Source of the DNA: Roseateles_B sp041906185
GTDB taxonomy: Bacteria > Pseudomonadota > Gammaproteobacteria > Burkholderiales > Burkholderiaceae_C
NCBI GenBank assembly: GCA_041906185.1
Contig: JAYRJQ010000017.1
Location: forward strand, 80,765-144,764
Length of the DNA: 64,000 nucleotides
Direction of reading: 5' to 3'
The position numbers were made by a program, and so were the translations under genes. This document shows, piece by piece, positions 35,209-46,010 of this stretch. A model generated the notes under the pieces. The model was not told the origin of the DNA, did no database searches, and saw only the letters and a list, made by a program, of their open reading frames with translations. Each line of letters starts with the position of its first letter. The first letter of the stretch is position 1.

Positions 35209-35585
35209 GCCTGCCGCTGCAGATGGCGGCGGTCGCCGTGGGCGCGAGCGCCGGGGCGCTGGCCCGCTGGGGCGCGGGCCTGTGGCTCAACACCCGCTGG
35301 ACGGGCTTTCCGCTCGGCACGCTGCTGGTGAACGTGGCTGGCGGCTTCCTGATCGGCATGGCCCTGGAGTGGTTCGGCCGCATGCCGCACGAGCTGGCGC
35401 GCCTGCTGCTCGTGACCGGCTTCCTCGGGGGGCTCACGACCTTCTCGAGCTTCTCCGGCGAGTCGCTCGCGCTGCTGCAGCGCGGGGACTTCGGCCTCGC
35501 GCTGGCGCACACGGGCGTGCACGTGCTGGGCTCGCTGATGGCCGCCGCCGCGGGCCTCGCGCTGATGCGGACCGCGCTCGGCTGA
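35205..35585 (+). CDS. crcB: Fluoride ion channel CrcB/Fluc
   Basis: A 126-aa fluoride exporter that works as a dual-topology dimer in the inner membrane. Four hydrophobic helices are present. The signatures are GASAGALARWGAGLWLNTRW, FPLGTLLVNVAGGFLIGMALEW and TGFLGGLTTFSSFSGESLALL, which includes the Phe-box residues and the Na+-site Gly/Thr. No fluoride riboswitch was noticed upstream; the gene is coupled to moaE instead. Confidence 0.95.
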   Translation: MSLPLQMAAVAVGASAGALARWGAGLWLNTRWTGFPLGTLLVNVAGGFLIGMALEWFGRMPHELARLLLVTGFLGGLTTFSSFSGESLALLQRGDFGLALAHTGVHVLGSLMAAAAGLALMRTALG

Positions 35586-35606
35586 GCCCGGCGCCGGCCT
35601 CAGCCG
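35579..35606. terminator. Hairpin between crcB and the DUF1993 gene
   Basis: CGGCTGAG (35579-35586) and CTCAGCCG (35599-35606) form an 8-bp stem at the convergent junction. There is no T run, so termination is only suggested. Confidence 0.4.
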
Positions 35607-36178
35607 TAGCGGTGAAGGCCGTCGAACTGCGCCTTGCCCAGGGGCAGGCCCCGCTGGCGCAGCAGCAGGTAGATCACGCTCAGGTGGAAGAAGAAGTTCG
35701 GCAGCGCGAACTCGTGGATCCACGCGCGCAGGGGCATCCGCAGCCAGGCCTGCCCGGCGTCGCCCTCGACGAGGCGCTCCGGCGCCGCGAAGGCCTGCGG
35801 CGTCCAGCCCTCGACCTGATGCCGCAGCGCCGCCACCTGGGACCGCAGGCCGGCCAGATCATCCGGCCAGGCCGGGTACTGCACCTCGGCTCCCTTCAAT
35901 ACGGCGTGCAGGCGCGGCACGAAGTTGCCGCAGATCAGGACCTGCGTGTGCAGCGGCAGCATGTCCGGCGTGAGGCGGGCCGCGAGCAGCGCCGCCTCGC
36001 CCGCCGGCCCGTTCCGGGCCTCTGATTGCGCCAGATCAAGCAGGCCGTCGAGCTGGCGGAGGTAGCGTTGAAGGGTGGGCACGGTGCTGAGCTGCAGCGC
36101 GCTCGGCGGCTCGGCGGCAGCAGGGGCGGCGACAGGAGCGTCGACAGGGGCTTCGAATGGGGCGGTCGGCTGTGACAT
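35600..36178 (-). CDS. DUF1993-domain protein
   Basis: A 192-aa soluble protein with the DUF1993 pattern: TVPTLQRYLRQLDGLLDLAQ near the N-terminal part, and FALPNFFFHLSVIYLLLRQRGLPLGKAQFDG near the C-terminus. The fold of this family is a DinB-like helical bundle as I recall; activity unknown. An Ala/Pro-rich N-terminal 25 residues precedes the domain. The start MSQPTAPFEAP at 36178 was chosen; an ATG three codons upstream is possible. It is divergent from clpB. Confidence 0.8.
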   Translation of the reverse strand: MSQPTAPFEAPVDAPVAAPAAAEPPSALQLSTVPTLQRYLRQLDGLLDLAQSEARNGPAGEAALLAARLTPDMLPLHTQVLICGNFVPRLHAVLKGAEVQYPAWPDDLAGLRSQVAALRHQVEGWTPQAFAAPERLVEGDAGQAWLRMPLRAWIHEFALPNFFFHLSVIYLLLRQRGLPLGKAQFDGLHRYG

Positions 36179-36233
36179 GCGGCGCATTCTGACCCGGCCG
36201 CGCGCGGGTCGGGCCCGGGCCGGCGGCATGCCC

Positions 36234-36261
36234 CTTGAAATGCGGCGCCCTGCGCCCACTT
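36234..36261 (+). promoter_or_regulatory. Heat-shock (sigma-32) promoter of clpB
   Basis: CTTGAAA (36234-36240) is a perfect sigma-32 -35 element. It is followed 14 bp later by CCCACTT (36255-36261), close to the -10 consensus CCCATNT. It lies 24 bp before the clpB start. Confidence 0.8.
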
Positions 36262-36284
36262 GCACGACAACGGAGGATCAAGCC

Positions 36285-38888
<2,604 letters not shown>

Positions 38889-38908
38889 AGCGCGCCGTCC
38901 CGAACGGC

Positions 38909-38943
38909 AAAGGGCGCGAACCCGCGAGGGTCGCGCCCTTTCT
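38909..38943 (+). terminator. Intrinsic terminator of clpB
   Basis: AAAGGGCGCGA (38909-38919) and TCGCGCCCTTT (38931-38941) form an 11-bp stem around CCCGCGAGGG-type loop sequence, followed by TCTT. It lies between convergent genes and may serve both. Confidence 0.75.
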
Positions 38944-38958
38944 TCGTGGCGTGCGGGC

Positions 38959-40089
38959 TCAGCCCTTGGCCTGCTTCCAGCGCTGCAGGATGGTGGCTTC
39001 CTGCTCGGGGCTGAAGGCCAGCTTCACGCGGCCCTTCTCCTCCTTGAGCTGGGTCTTGTACCAGGCGAGCGTGTCGGCCACGGTCTGCTCCACGGGGCGG
39101 AACTTCAGCCCGGCCTTGACCGCGCGCTGGGTGCTCCAGGTGTGGAAACCCTTCGTGTCGCCCACGTAGGGCGCCCAGATGGGGAAGTCCAGGTCTTCCT
39201 GCTTGACCATGAACTCGCCGGGAATCCAGGTGAGGGTGCCCGGCGTGCCGGCCACCTTGCGGCAGGCCTCGACCACGCGGCCCCAGGTCATGGGCTCGGC
39301 CGGGCCGAGGGCGTTGAAGGTGCCGATGGTGCCCTGCTCGACGAGGTGGACCAGCCAGGCGGCGAGGTCGCGCACGTCGATGAGCTGCAGCGGGTCGGTG
39401 GGGGCGCCGGGCACGGCGATCTCGCCGCCCTTGTCGAAGCGCACCGGCCAGTAGGTGAAGCGGCCGGTGGGGTCGTCCGGACCGACGATGAAGCCGGGGC
39501 GGATCACCGTGCAGCGGCCGGGCAGGGCCTTGGCCGCGGCGGCCTCGCAGGCGGCCTTGAGCCCGCCGTAGTTCTCGAAGCGCGCGCCCATGGTCTCGAC
39601 GTTCGGGTCGGCGAGCACGGCCAGGGGCGTGTCCTCGTTGCCGCCCACGGGCACGGGCTCCTTGTAGGCGCTGATGCTGGAGATGTAGAGGTACTGCTTG
39701 ACGCGCGGCGCCAGCAGCTGCGCCGAGGCGCCGACGATGCGGGGGTAGTAGCCGGAGTCGTCGATCACGGCATCCCATTCGCCCGTCTCGAGGGACTTGA
39801 GCCCGTCGCCCTTGAGCGGGTCGCGGTCGCCCTGGCGCTTCTCGACGTCGGGGAAGAGGCCCGGCCGGGTCTTGCCGCGGTTGAAGAGCGTCAGCGTGTG
39901 GCCGCGCGCGCGGGCCGCCTCCACGATGGCCGGGCCGAGGAAGCCCGTGCCGCCCAGCACGAGGATGCGCTTGGGCGCGGGCTTGGCGGGCGACTCGCCG
40001 GCCGCCTGCGCCAGCGGCACGAGGCTCATCGCGCCGAGGCCGGCGGTCCATTGCATCAGGTGACGTCGGGTGGGCTTCTGTGGACTCAT
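38959..40089 (-). CDS. Tat-exported NAD-dependent epimerase/dehydratase (SDR)
   Basis: A 376-aa extended short-chain dehydrogenase. The N-terminus has a twin-arginine signal (PTRRHLMQWTAGLGAMSLVP ending AQA), unusual for this fold. The Rossmann motif GGTGFLG appears near residue 47. The SSISAY and YGGLK segments supply the Ser and the Tyr-X3-Lys type active site. Export through Tat suggests a folded, cofactor-loaded enzyme in the periplasm. Substrate unknown. It lies 39 bp after the transporter gene on the same strand. Confidence 0.82.
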   Translation of the reverse strand: MSPQKPTRRHLMQWTAGLGAMSLVPLAQAAGESPAKPAPKRILVLGGTGFLGPAIVEAARARGHTLTLFNRGKTRPGLFPDVEKRQGDRDPLKGDGLKSLETGEWDAVIDDSGYYPRIVGASAQLLAPRVKQYLYISSISAYKEPVPVGGNEDTPLAVLADPNVETMGARFENYGGLKAACEAAAAKALPGRCTVIRPGFIVGPDDPTGRFTYWPVRFDKGGEIAVPGAPTDPLQLIDVRDLAAWLVHLVEQGTIGTFNALGPAEPMTWGRVVEACRKVAGTPGTLTWIPGEFMVKQEDLDFPIWAPYVGDTKGFHTWSTQRAVKAGLKFRPVEQTVADTLAWYKTQLKEEKGRVKLAFSPEQEATILQRWKQAKG

Positions 40090-40128
40090 GGGACTTCCTT
40101 TGCAAAGAGAACAGGGGAGGGAAGGGGG

Positions 40129-41445
40129 TCAGGACCGGGCCGGCGAGGCGGCGGGCGGCGCTGCGGGGCTCGGAGGCTCGTCCTGGGCCGCCCGGCGGCT
40201 CACGAGCCGGCCCAGGCCGTGCCCGTTCCAGAGCCACAGGCCCGCGAAGCCCAGCGCCGCGGCACTCACCGGCAGCGCCATCAGGCTCATCAGCGTGGGG
40301 GCCCAGACGCCCAGCACGTCGCCGACGCGGTAGACGAAGGTGTCGATGAAGGGCTTGGACTTGTAGCGCTCCTCCGGGCCCAGCGGGATGTACAGCAGCT
40401 CCCGCGCGGGCCGGTCGACGGCATAGTGCAGCCCGCGGCGCAGCACCTGCACGGCCGCCAGCACGGCAAAGGTGGGCCACAGCGCGAGCGCGCCGAAGCC
40501 GGCCAGGGTCAGCGTGGGCAGCACGAGCAGCACGCCGCTCACGCCGATCCAGCGCAGCAGGCGCCCGGTGAGGAAGAGCTGCGTCGCCAGCGTCAGCACG
40601 TTCACCCACAGGTCCAGCCGGGCGAAGGCGGCGGTGCGCTCGGCGCCGCTGGCAAAGCTGCGGGCCACGATCTCGCCCTGGCTGAGGTAGAGGAAGGTCG
40701 AGGTGAGGGCGTACAGCAGCATGTAGCCGCACAGCGCCTGCAGGTAGCGGGAGCCGGCGATCGCCCGCCAGCCATCCAGCGCCGACGGGCCGGGCTCGCG
40801 CTCGGGCTGGGCCTGCTCGGAGACGCCGAAGTGCCGGCGCAGGGCGCCCATGCAGGCCACGGCCAGCTCCAGCGCCAGCACGGAGAGCCCCATCAGCGCC
40901 GCCGGGCCGAGCTGCACGCCCCAGCTGCCGCGGCTCAGGGCGTCGGTGAGCGCGGCGCCCGCCACGGCGCCCAGCGTGCCGCCCATGGAGATGAGGCCGA
41001 AGAGACGCCGGCCCTGCTCCTCGCGGAAGACGTCGCTCATCAGGCTCCAGAACACGGAGACGACGAAGAGGTTGAACACGCTCAGCCACACGTAGAAGGC
41101 ATAGCCCAGCCACACGGCGCCGGGCCAGGCCGTCATGAGGCCGACGAAGACGAGCAGGTTGGCCGCGAAGAAGTGCGACACGGCCGGGATGAAGCGCCGG
41201 CGCGGCCAGCGTGAGACCAGGCGCGCGTAGAGCGGGTTGGCCACCAGCATCACGAGCAGGGTGAGGCTCATCAGCCAGGGCAGCTTGTCCGCGCCCTTGG
41301 CGATGCCCATGGCCTCGCGCACCGGCCGCAGCAGGTAGTAGCTCAGCAGCAGGAAGAAGAAGTAGGCCGCGGCCCACAGCAGCGCACGGCCTTCGCCGGG
41401 GCGCACGAGCACCAGGCGCTGCAGGAGGGGGCGGGAGGTCGTCAT
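40129..41445 (-). CDS. ATP/ADP-translocase-like (NTT/MFS) transporter
   Basis: A 438-aa protein with about eleven hydrophobic helices. It resembles free-living relatives of the ATP:ADP antiporter (TLC) group: YYLLRPVREAMGIAKGADKLPWL, WSLMSDVFREEQGRRLFGLIS and EERYKSKPFIDTFVYRVGDVLG are typical. The true substrate in non-parasitic bacteria is not known, and a generic MFS label is also defensible. It is probably co-transcribed with the Tat-exported SDR gene downstream. Confidence 0.75.
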   Translation of the reverse strand: MTTSRPLLQRLVLVRPGEGRALLWAAAYFFFLLLSYYLLRPVREAMGIAKGADKLPWLMSLTLLVMLVANPLYARLVSRWPRRRFIPAVSHFFAANLLVFVGLMTAWPGAVWLGYAFYVWLSVFNLFVVSVFWSLMSDVFREEQGRRLFGLISMGGTLGAVAGAALTDALSRGSWGVQLGPAALMGLSVLALELAVACMGALRRHFGVSEQAQPEREPGPSALDGWRAIAGSRYLQALCGYMLLYALTSTFLYLSQGEIVARSFASGAERTAAFARLDLWVNVLTLATQLFLTGRLLRWIGVSGVLLVLPTLTLAGFGALALWPTFAVLAAVQVLRRGLHYAVDRPARELLYIPLGPEERYKSKPFIDTFVYRVGDVLGVWAPTLMSLMALPVSAAALGFAGLWLWNGHGLGRLVSRRAAQDEPPSPAAPPAASPARS

Positions 41446-41625
41446 GGCGAAGCGGGAAGGCAGTGGGTCGCGAGTGCCGCCATTGAAGAACCACGAGGGC
41501 GGCTTGTCTTGAAGTCATGCCGCCGTTCTGATGCCATTTGGTCTCAGTGTTTACACCGTGGGGGCCCATTCTGTGGCCGAGGCGCTCGCGTCGGGAAGGG
41601 GCGCGGCTCTTCCTACAATCCACCC

Positions 41626-42342
41626 ATGGATTCCTTCACCGTGGGCGTGCAGCCCCGTTGCTTCGCCCTGGTGCCGGCGGCCGGCGTCGGCAGCCGCTCC
41701 GGCGCCACGCAGCCCAAGCAGTACGTGCCCCTGGCCGGCCGCGCCCTGATGGCACACACCCTCGAGGCCCTGCAGGCCGTGCCGGGCCTGGACGCCACGC
41801 TCGTGGTGCTCTCGCCCGAGGACGATCAGTTCGAGCAGGCCGTGCCCGGCTTCACGGGCGAGCGCGCCTGGGTCGCTCGCTGCGGCGGCGCGAGCCGGGC
41901 CGAGAGCGTCGCCCATGGCCTGCTCGAGCTGCAGGCGCGCGGCGCGCAGCCGCAGGACTGGGTGCTCGTGCACGACGCCGCGCGCTGCCTGCTGCGGCCT
42001 GAATGGGTGCAGGCCCTGATGGCCGCCTGCGCGGACGACGAGGTCGGCGGCCTGCTGGCCCTGCCGGTGGCCGACACGCTCAAGGACGAGTGCGAGGGCC
42101 GCGTGCAGGCCACCGTGGACCGCCGCGGCAAGTGGGCCGCGCAGACGCCGCAGATGTTCCGCCTCGGCCTGCTGCAGCCCGCGCTGCGCCATGTGGGCGA
42201 TGCCGCGACCGACGAGGCCAGCGCCGTCGAGGCCCTCGGCCATCAGCCGCGGCTCGTGGCGGCCTCGATGGAGAACTTCAAGGTCACCTACCCGGCGGAC
42301 TTCGAGCTGGCCGAGCGCCTGCTCAGGAGCCGGGCGGGATGA
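41626..42342 (+). CDS. ispD: 2-C-methyl-D-erythritol 4-phosphate cytidylyltransferase
   Basis: IspD makes CDP-methylerythritol in the non-mevalonate isoprenoid pathway. The 238-aa product has the CTP-binding loop PAAGVGSRSGATQPKQY, VLVHDAARCLLR and the later VTYPADFELAERLL. There is a roughly 10-residue N-terminal extension before the core. The TACAAT at 41614-41619 is a possible -10 very close to the start. ispF follows 63 bp later. Confidence 0.96.
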   Translation: MDSFTVGVQPRCFALVPAAGVGSRSGATQPKQYVPLAGRALMAHTLEALQAVPGLDATLVVLSPEDDQFEQAVPGFTGERAWVARCGGASRAESVAHGLLELQARGAQPQDWVLVHDAARCLLRPEWVQALMAACADDEVGGLLALPVADTLKDECEGRVQATVDRRGKWAAQTPQMFRLGLLQPALRHVGDAATDEASAVEALGHQPRLVAASMENFKVTYPADFELAERLLRSRAG

Positions 42343-42405
42343 GCGCTCGCCAGTCCACCCGCCATTTCCGGGCCTCTCGCCCGTCTTGAAAGTGAACCCC
42401 GCACC

Positions 42406-42897
42406 ATGAACCCTCTGGACCTGCGCATTGGCGAAGGCTGGGACACCCACCAGCTCGTCACGGGCCGCCCGCTCATCCTCGGCGGCGTGACCATCCCGCA
42501 CACCCACGGCCTGCTCGGCCACTCTGACGCGGACGCGCTGGCCCACGCCATCACGGACGCGCTGCTGGGCGCGGCGGCGCTGGGCGACATCGGCAAGCTC
42601 TTCCCCGACACGGCGGCCGAGTTCAAGAACGCCGATTCCATGGTGCTGCTGGCCGAGGCGCATCGCCGGGTGCGCGAGGCCGGCTGGGCCCTCGTCAACA
42701 TCGACACGACCATCGTCGCCCAGGCGCCCAAGATGGCGCCCCACATCCTGCCCATGCGCGAGCGCCTCGCGCAGGTGCTGGACCTGCCCGTGGAGCGCCT
42801 CAACGTGAAGGCCAAGACGGCCGAGAAGATGGGCCCGGTCGGCGAAGGCCGCGCCATCGAGACGCGGGCCGTGTGCCTGCTGATGCGGGCAGGCTGA
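42406..42897 (+). CDS. ispF: 2-C-methyl-D-erythritol 2,4-cyclodiphosphate synthase
   Basis: IspF cyclises CDP-methylerythritol 2-phosphate in the MEP pathway and acts as a homotrimer. The 163-aa protein has the metal site GEGWDTHQL (Asp-X-His) and HSDADALAHAITDALLGAAALGDIG, then the conserved C-terminal AKTAEKMGPVGEGRAIE. Its length is normal. It is the second gene of ispDF and converges on the envZ-like kinase gene. Confidence 0.97.
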   Translation: MNPLDLRIGEGWDTHQLVTGRPLILGGVTIPHTHGLLGHSDADALAHAITDALLGAAALGDIGKLFPDTAAEFKNADSMVLLAEAHRRVREAGWALVNIDTTIVAQAPKMAPHILPMRERLAQVLDLPVERLNVKAKTAEKMGPVGEGRAIETRAVCLLMRAG

Positions 42898-42920
42898 GGC
42901 CCCGGCCTCGCGGGGCCTTA
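42897..42920. terminator. Hairpin at the ispF/envZ convergent junction
   Basis: AGGCCCCG (42897-42904) and CGGGGCCT (42911-42918) form an 8-bp stem that spans both stop codons. A real T run is lacking. Confidence 0.5.
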
Positions 42921-44246
42921 CTGCGCCTTGCGCAGCCGGATCTGCGTGACGAGGCCGCCGTCGTCCGCGTTGCGCATGGAGAGCTTGCCGCCCTGGCGCT
43001 GCACCGACTTCTCGACGATGGCGAGGCCCAGGCCGGCGCCGGTGGCGGCGGTGCGCGCCGCGTCGCCCCGGAAGAAGGGCGTGGTGAGCTTGTCGAGCTT
43101 GTCCTGCGGCACGCCGGGGCCGTGGTCCCGCAGCGTGATCAGCACCTCCGCGCCCTGCACCTTGGCCGTCACCAGCATCAGCGTGGGCAGGTCCGGCAGA
43201 TGGCCGTAGCGCCGCGCGTTCTCCATGATGTTCAGGAAGATGCGGCCCAGCTCGACCTCGTCCGCCCAGACCTTGATGTCCGCCGGCACGTTGTTCTGGA
43301 TGCGGATCTGCGAGGGGTCGCGGAAGCCCTGGGCCTCGCGCTCGGCCACGTCGCGCCGCGTGATGGGGTGCAGGGCCAGCTCGCTGGGGCGGGCGTAGTC
43401 CATGAACTTGTTGATGATGGCGTCGAGCTGGTCGATGTCCTGGGCCATGTACTGGCGGGCCAGCTCGTCGGTGACGCTCATCTCGGCCTCGAGCCGCAGG
43501 CGCGCCAGCGGGGTGCGCAGATCATGGGAGATGCCGGCCAGCATCACGCTGCGGTCCTCTTCCATCTTGGCGAGGTCCCGCGCCATGCGGTTGAAGCCCA
43601 TGTTGACCTCGCGGATCTCGCTGGTCAGCGTGCTCTCGTCCAGGCGGGAGTCGTACTCGCCCTCGCGGATGCGGCCGGCGGCGGTGGCCAGCTCGCGCAG
43701 GGGGTGGTTGATCAGCCGCGCGATGAGGGCCGAGCCGAGGATCGTGACCAGCAGCGCGATCAGCAGCCACCACCAGTTGGCGGTGAGCTTGGCGGACATC
43801 GGCTCGGGGTTGGTGCGCAGCCAGTAGTGCTCGGTGTCGATGCTGAAGCGCACCCACAGGCCGGCGTCGCCGTTGAGGCTGCCGGCCACCACCGTGTCGG
43901 GCCCGAGGCGTTGTTGCAGGGCCTGGACGAGCTGGCGCGTGAAGCCGCTGTTGCCGTAGTCCACCCACTGGTCCGTGGCTTCGGCCACCTCGACCTGGAT
44001 GTCCCGCGTGTGGGTCAGCGACTTGATCATCGCCACGCGGTTGACGCCGTCCGTCGCGGCCATGGCGGAGCGGCAGAGGTTCACCAGGCCCGCCAGCTGG
44101 TGCGCGGACTCCAGGGCGCGGGGCTCGGCGTCCAGCGCCCGGAAGGTCAGCTGCCAGGCGAACACCGCGCCGGCCAGCAGCGCGGCCAGCAGCGCGAAGG
44201 TGCGCCAGAACAGATTGAAGGCGAGGATCTTGGGCGGTTGCGGCAT
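42918..44246 (-). CDS. envZ: EnvZ-like sensor histidine kinase
   Basis: A 442-aa osmosensor-type inner-membrane kinase. Two membrane segments (about 12-36 and 160-180) flank a periplasmic domain. A HAMP domain and the HisKA motif AGISHDLRTPLARLRLEAEM (His near residue 245) come next, then HATPase boxes NIMENARRYG, DHGPGVP and GAGLGLAIVEKS. The downstream end abuts ispF. The gene lies 74 bp after the ompR-like regulator on the same strand, as in the EnvZ/OmpR pair; true orthology is inferred from similarity and order. Confidence 0.88.
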   Translation of the reverse strand: MPQPPKILAFNLFWRTFALLAALLAGAVFAWQLTFRALDAEPRALESAHQLAGLVNLCRSAMAATDGVNRVAMIKSLTHTRDIQVEVAEATDQWVDYGNSGFTRQLVQALQQRLGPDTVVAGSLNGDAGLWVRFSIDTEHYWLRTNPEPMSAKLTANWWWLLIALLVTILGSALIARLINHPLRELATAAGRIREGEYDSRLDESTLTSEIREVNMGFNRMARDLAKMEEDRSVMLAGISHDLRTPLARLRLEAEMSVTDELARQYMAQDIDQLDAIINKFMDYARPSELALHPITRRDVAEREAQGFRDPSQIRIQNNVPADIKVWADEVELGRIFLNIMENARRYGHLPDLPTLMLVTAKVQGAEVLITLRDHGPGVPQDKLDKLTTPFFRGDAARTAATGAGLGLAIVEKSVQRQGGKLSMRNADDGGLVTQIRLRKAQ

Positions 44247-44320
44247 GGGCGCTCGGCGTGTCCGACGGGCAGCGTCGGGCGACGGCGGCCTGGGCGGGCC
44301 GGCGTCGGCGGGGGAGGGGC

Positions 44321-45049
44321 TCAGCTGTTCTCGTCAGGCACGAAGACGTAGCCCACGCCCCAGACCGTCTGGATGTAGCGGGGCTGGGCCGGGTCGGACT
44401 CCAGCAGCTTGCGCAGGCGCGAGATCTGCACGTCCAGGCTGCGGTCGAAGGGCTCGAACTCGCGGCCGCGGGCCAGCTGCGCGAGCTTGTCGCGCGAGAG
44501 CGGCTGGCGCGGGTGGCGCACCAGCGCCTTGAGCATGGAGAACTCGCCGGTGGTCAGGGGCAGGGGCTCGCCGTTCTTGGACAGGCGGCGCAGGGCCAGG
44601 TCGAACTCGAAGGGCCCGAAGCTCACCGTCATCGGCTCCTTGGACGGCGCACCGGGCGCCTCCATGGCCGGGCGGCGGCGCAGCACGGCGTTGATGCGGG
44701 CGAGCAGTTCGCGCGGGTTGAAGGGCTTGGCCAGGTAGTCGTCGGCGCCGACCTCCAGACCCACGATGCGGTCCACTTCCTCGACCTTGGCGGTGAGCAT
44801 GATGATGGGCGTGCTGTCATTGGCGGCACGCAGGCGGCGGCAGATGGACAGGCCGTCCTCGCCGGGCATCATCAGGTCCAGCACGATGAGGTCCACCGTC
44901 TCGCGGGTCAGCTGCTTGTTCAGCGCCTTGCTGTCTTCGGCGAGCAGCACCTCGAAGCCCTCCTGCGTCAGATAGCGGCGCAGCAGGTCGCGGATGCGGG
45001 CATCGTCATCGACGACGAGGATGCGGTTGGCGCGGTTGCTGGTGCTCAT
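44321..45049 (-). CDS. ompR: OmpR-family response regulator
   Basis: A 242-aa DNA-binding regulator. The receiver domain (1-125) has VVDDDARIR, phosphoacceptor Asp58 in VLDLMMPGEDG, Thr in MLTAK and Lys in LAKPFNPREL. The winged-helix Trans_reg_C domain (about 140-238) has LTTGEFSMLKALVRHPRQPLSRDKLA and YIQTVWGVGYVFVP. The MSTSNRANRILVV start at 45049 was chosen over longer frames. The neighbour is its cognate EnvZ-like kinase. A candidate OmpR box lies about 80 bp upstream. Confidence 0.92.
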   Translation of the reverse strand: MSTSNRANRILVVDDDARIRDLLRRYLTQEGFEVLLAEDSKALNKQLTRETVDLIVLDLMMPGEDGLSICRRLRAANDSTPIIMLTAKVEEVDRIVGLEVGADDYLAKPFNPRELLARINAVLRRRPAMEAPGAPSKEPMTVSFGPFEFDLALRRLSKNGEPLPLTTGEFSMLKALVRHPRQPLSRDKLAQLARGREFEPFDRSLDVQISRLRKLLESDPAQPRYIQTVWGVGYVFVPDENS

Positions 45050-45125
45050 GACGGGACTCCGGGAAAAATGTAACAGCGCCATTGTGGGCCTGTTCGCGCC
45101 ATGAAACGCAACCGATTCAACAGTC

Positions 45126-45141
45126 GTTACGGTTTGGTAAC
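45126..45141. promoter_or_regulatory. Candidate OmpR-type operator
   Basis: GTTAC-N6-GTAAC in the 196-bp gap between ompR and the divergent SIMPL gene. The GTAACA core resembles the OmpR consensus, so it may mediate autoregulation or control of the SIMPL gene. Position and symmetry are direct observation; function is inference. Confidence 0.4.
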
Positions 45142-45245
45142 AACCTCGCCCTGGCGCTGCCAACGGCCCCGCGGCGGCGTCCGTTGAGGGGTCGCGGGCC
45201 CCGTGCTGCTATGGTCGGGGCTGCACTGTCTGCAAGGAGGAATGC

Positions 45246-45977
45246 ATGAAGAAACGACTGCAACGCGCCGGCTGGGCCGGCCTCGTGCTGGCCGCGGCCG
45301 CGCTGCCCGCCGTGGCCCAGCAGGCGGCGAGCCCGCTGCCCCGGGACCGCCTGAACCTGTCGGCCACGGCCAGCGTGGAAGTCTCGCGGGACACGCTCGG
45401 CGTGGTCTTCTCCACCAGCAAGGACGGCAGCAATGCCGCCGCGGTCCAGCTCGCCCTGAAGCAGGCCCTGGACGCCGCGCTGGCGGAGGCGAAGAAGATC
45501 GCCAAGCCGGGCCAGGTCGAGGTGCAGACGGGCAACTTCTCGCTGTACCCGCGCTACGGCAGCAAGAACGGCCAGACCTATATCAACGGCTGGCAGGGCT
45601 CGGCCGAGCTGATGGTCGAAGGCAAGAACATCGGCGCCATCTCCGAGCTCACCGGCCGCATCGGCACCATGAGCATCGCGCGCGTCGGCTACAGCCTGTC
45701 GAAGGAGGCCCGCGAGCAGCAGGAGACCGCGGTGGTGGCGCAGGCCATCGCCCAGTTCAAGGCCCGGGCCGCGGAGTACGCCAAGCAGTTCGGCTTCAGC
45801 GGCTATGACATCGGCGAGGTCAGCGTGAACACGCAGGACGCCGGGCCCGCGCCCATGGCGGCGCCGGTGTTGCGCATGAAGGCGGCGGCCGCGACGATGG
45901 ACGAGGCGCTGCCCGTCGAGGCCGGCAAGGCCTCGGTCAGCGTGAGCGTCAACGGCTCCGTCGTGATGAAGCGCTGA
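45246..45977 (+). CDS. Periplasmic SIMPL-domain (DUF541) protein
   Basis: A 243-aa exported protein. Signal peptide (WAGLVLAAAALPAVAQ) is followed by the SIMPL/DUF541 domain (about 33-243) with LNLSATASVEVSRDTLGVVFS at its start and ASVSVSVNGSVVM at its end. The family includes oxidative-stress-related YggE of E. coli; the mechanism is not known. A strong AAGGAGG ribosome-binding site lies 5 bp before the ATG. It is divergent from ompR. Confidence 0.9.
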   Translation: MKKRLQRAGWAGLVLAAAALPAVAQQAASPLPRDRLNLSATASVEVSRDTLGVVFSTSKDGSNAAAVQLALKQALDAALAEAKKIAKPGQVEVQTGNFSLYPRYGSKNGQTYINGWQGSAELMVEGKNIGAISELTGRIGTMSIARVGYSLSKEAREQQETAVVAQAIAQFKARAAEYAKQFGFSGYDIGEVSVNTQDAGPAPMAAPVLRMKAAAATMDEALPVEAGKASVSVSVNGSVVMKR

Positions 45978-45983
45978 TCGGAG

Positions 45984-46004
45984 GGGGCCGCAGCGCGCGG
46001 CCCC
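45984..46004. terminator. Hairpin between SIMPL and 3-hydroxybutyrate dehydrogenase genes
   Basis: GGGGCCGC (45984-45991) and GCGGCCCC (45997-46004) form an 8-bp stem at a convergent junction, 7 bp after the SIMPL stop. No T run follows. Confidence 0.45.
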
Positions 46005-46010
46005 GCCGGC

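Noticed and set aside
35205..35585. Fluoride riboswitch before crcB
   Set aside because: crcB starts within moaE, leaving no leader for a riboswitch.
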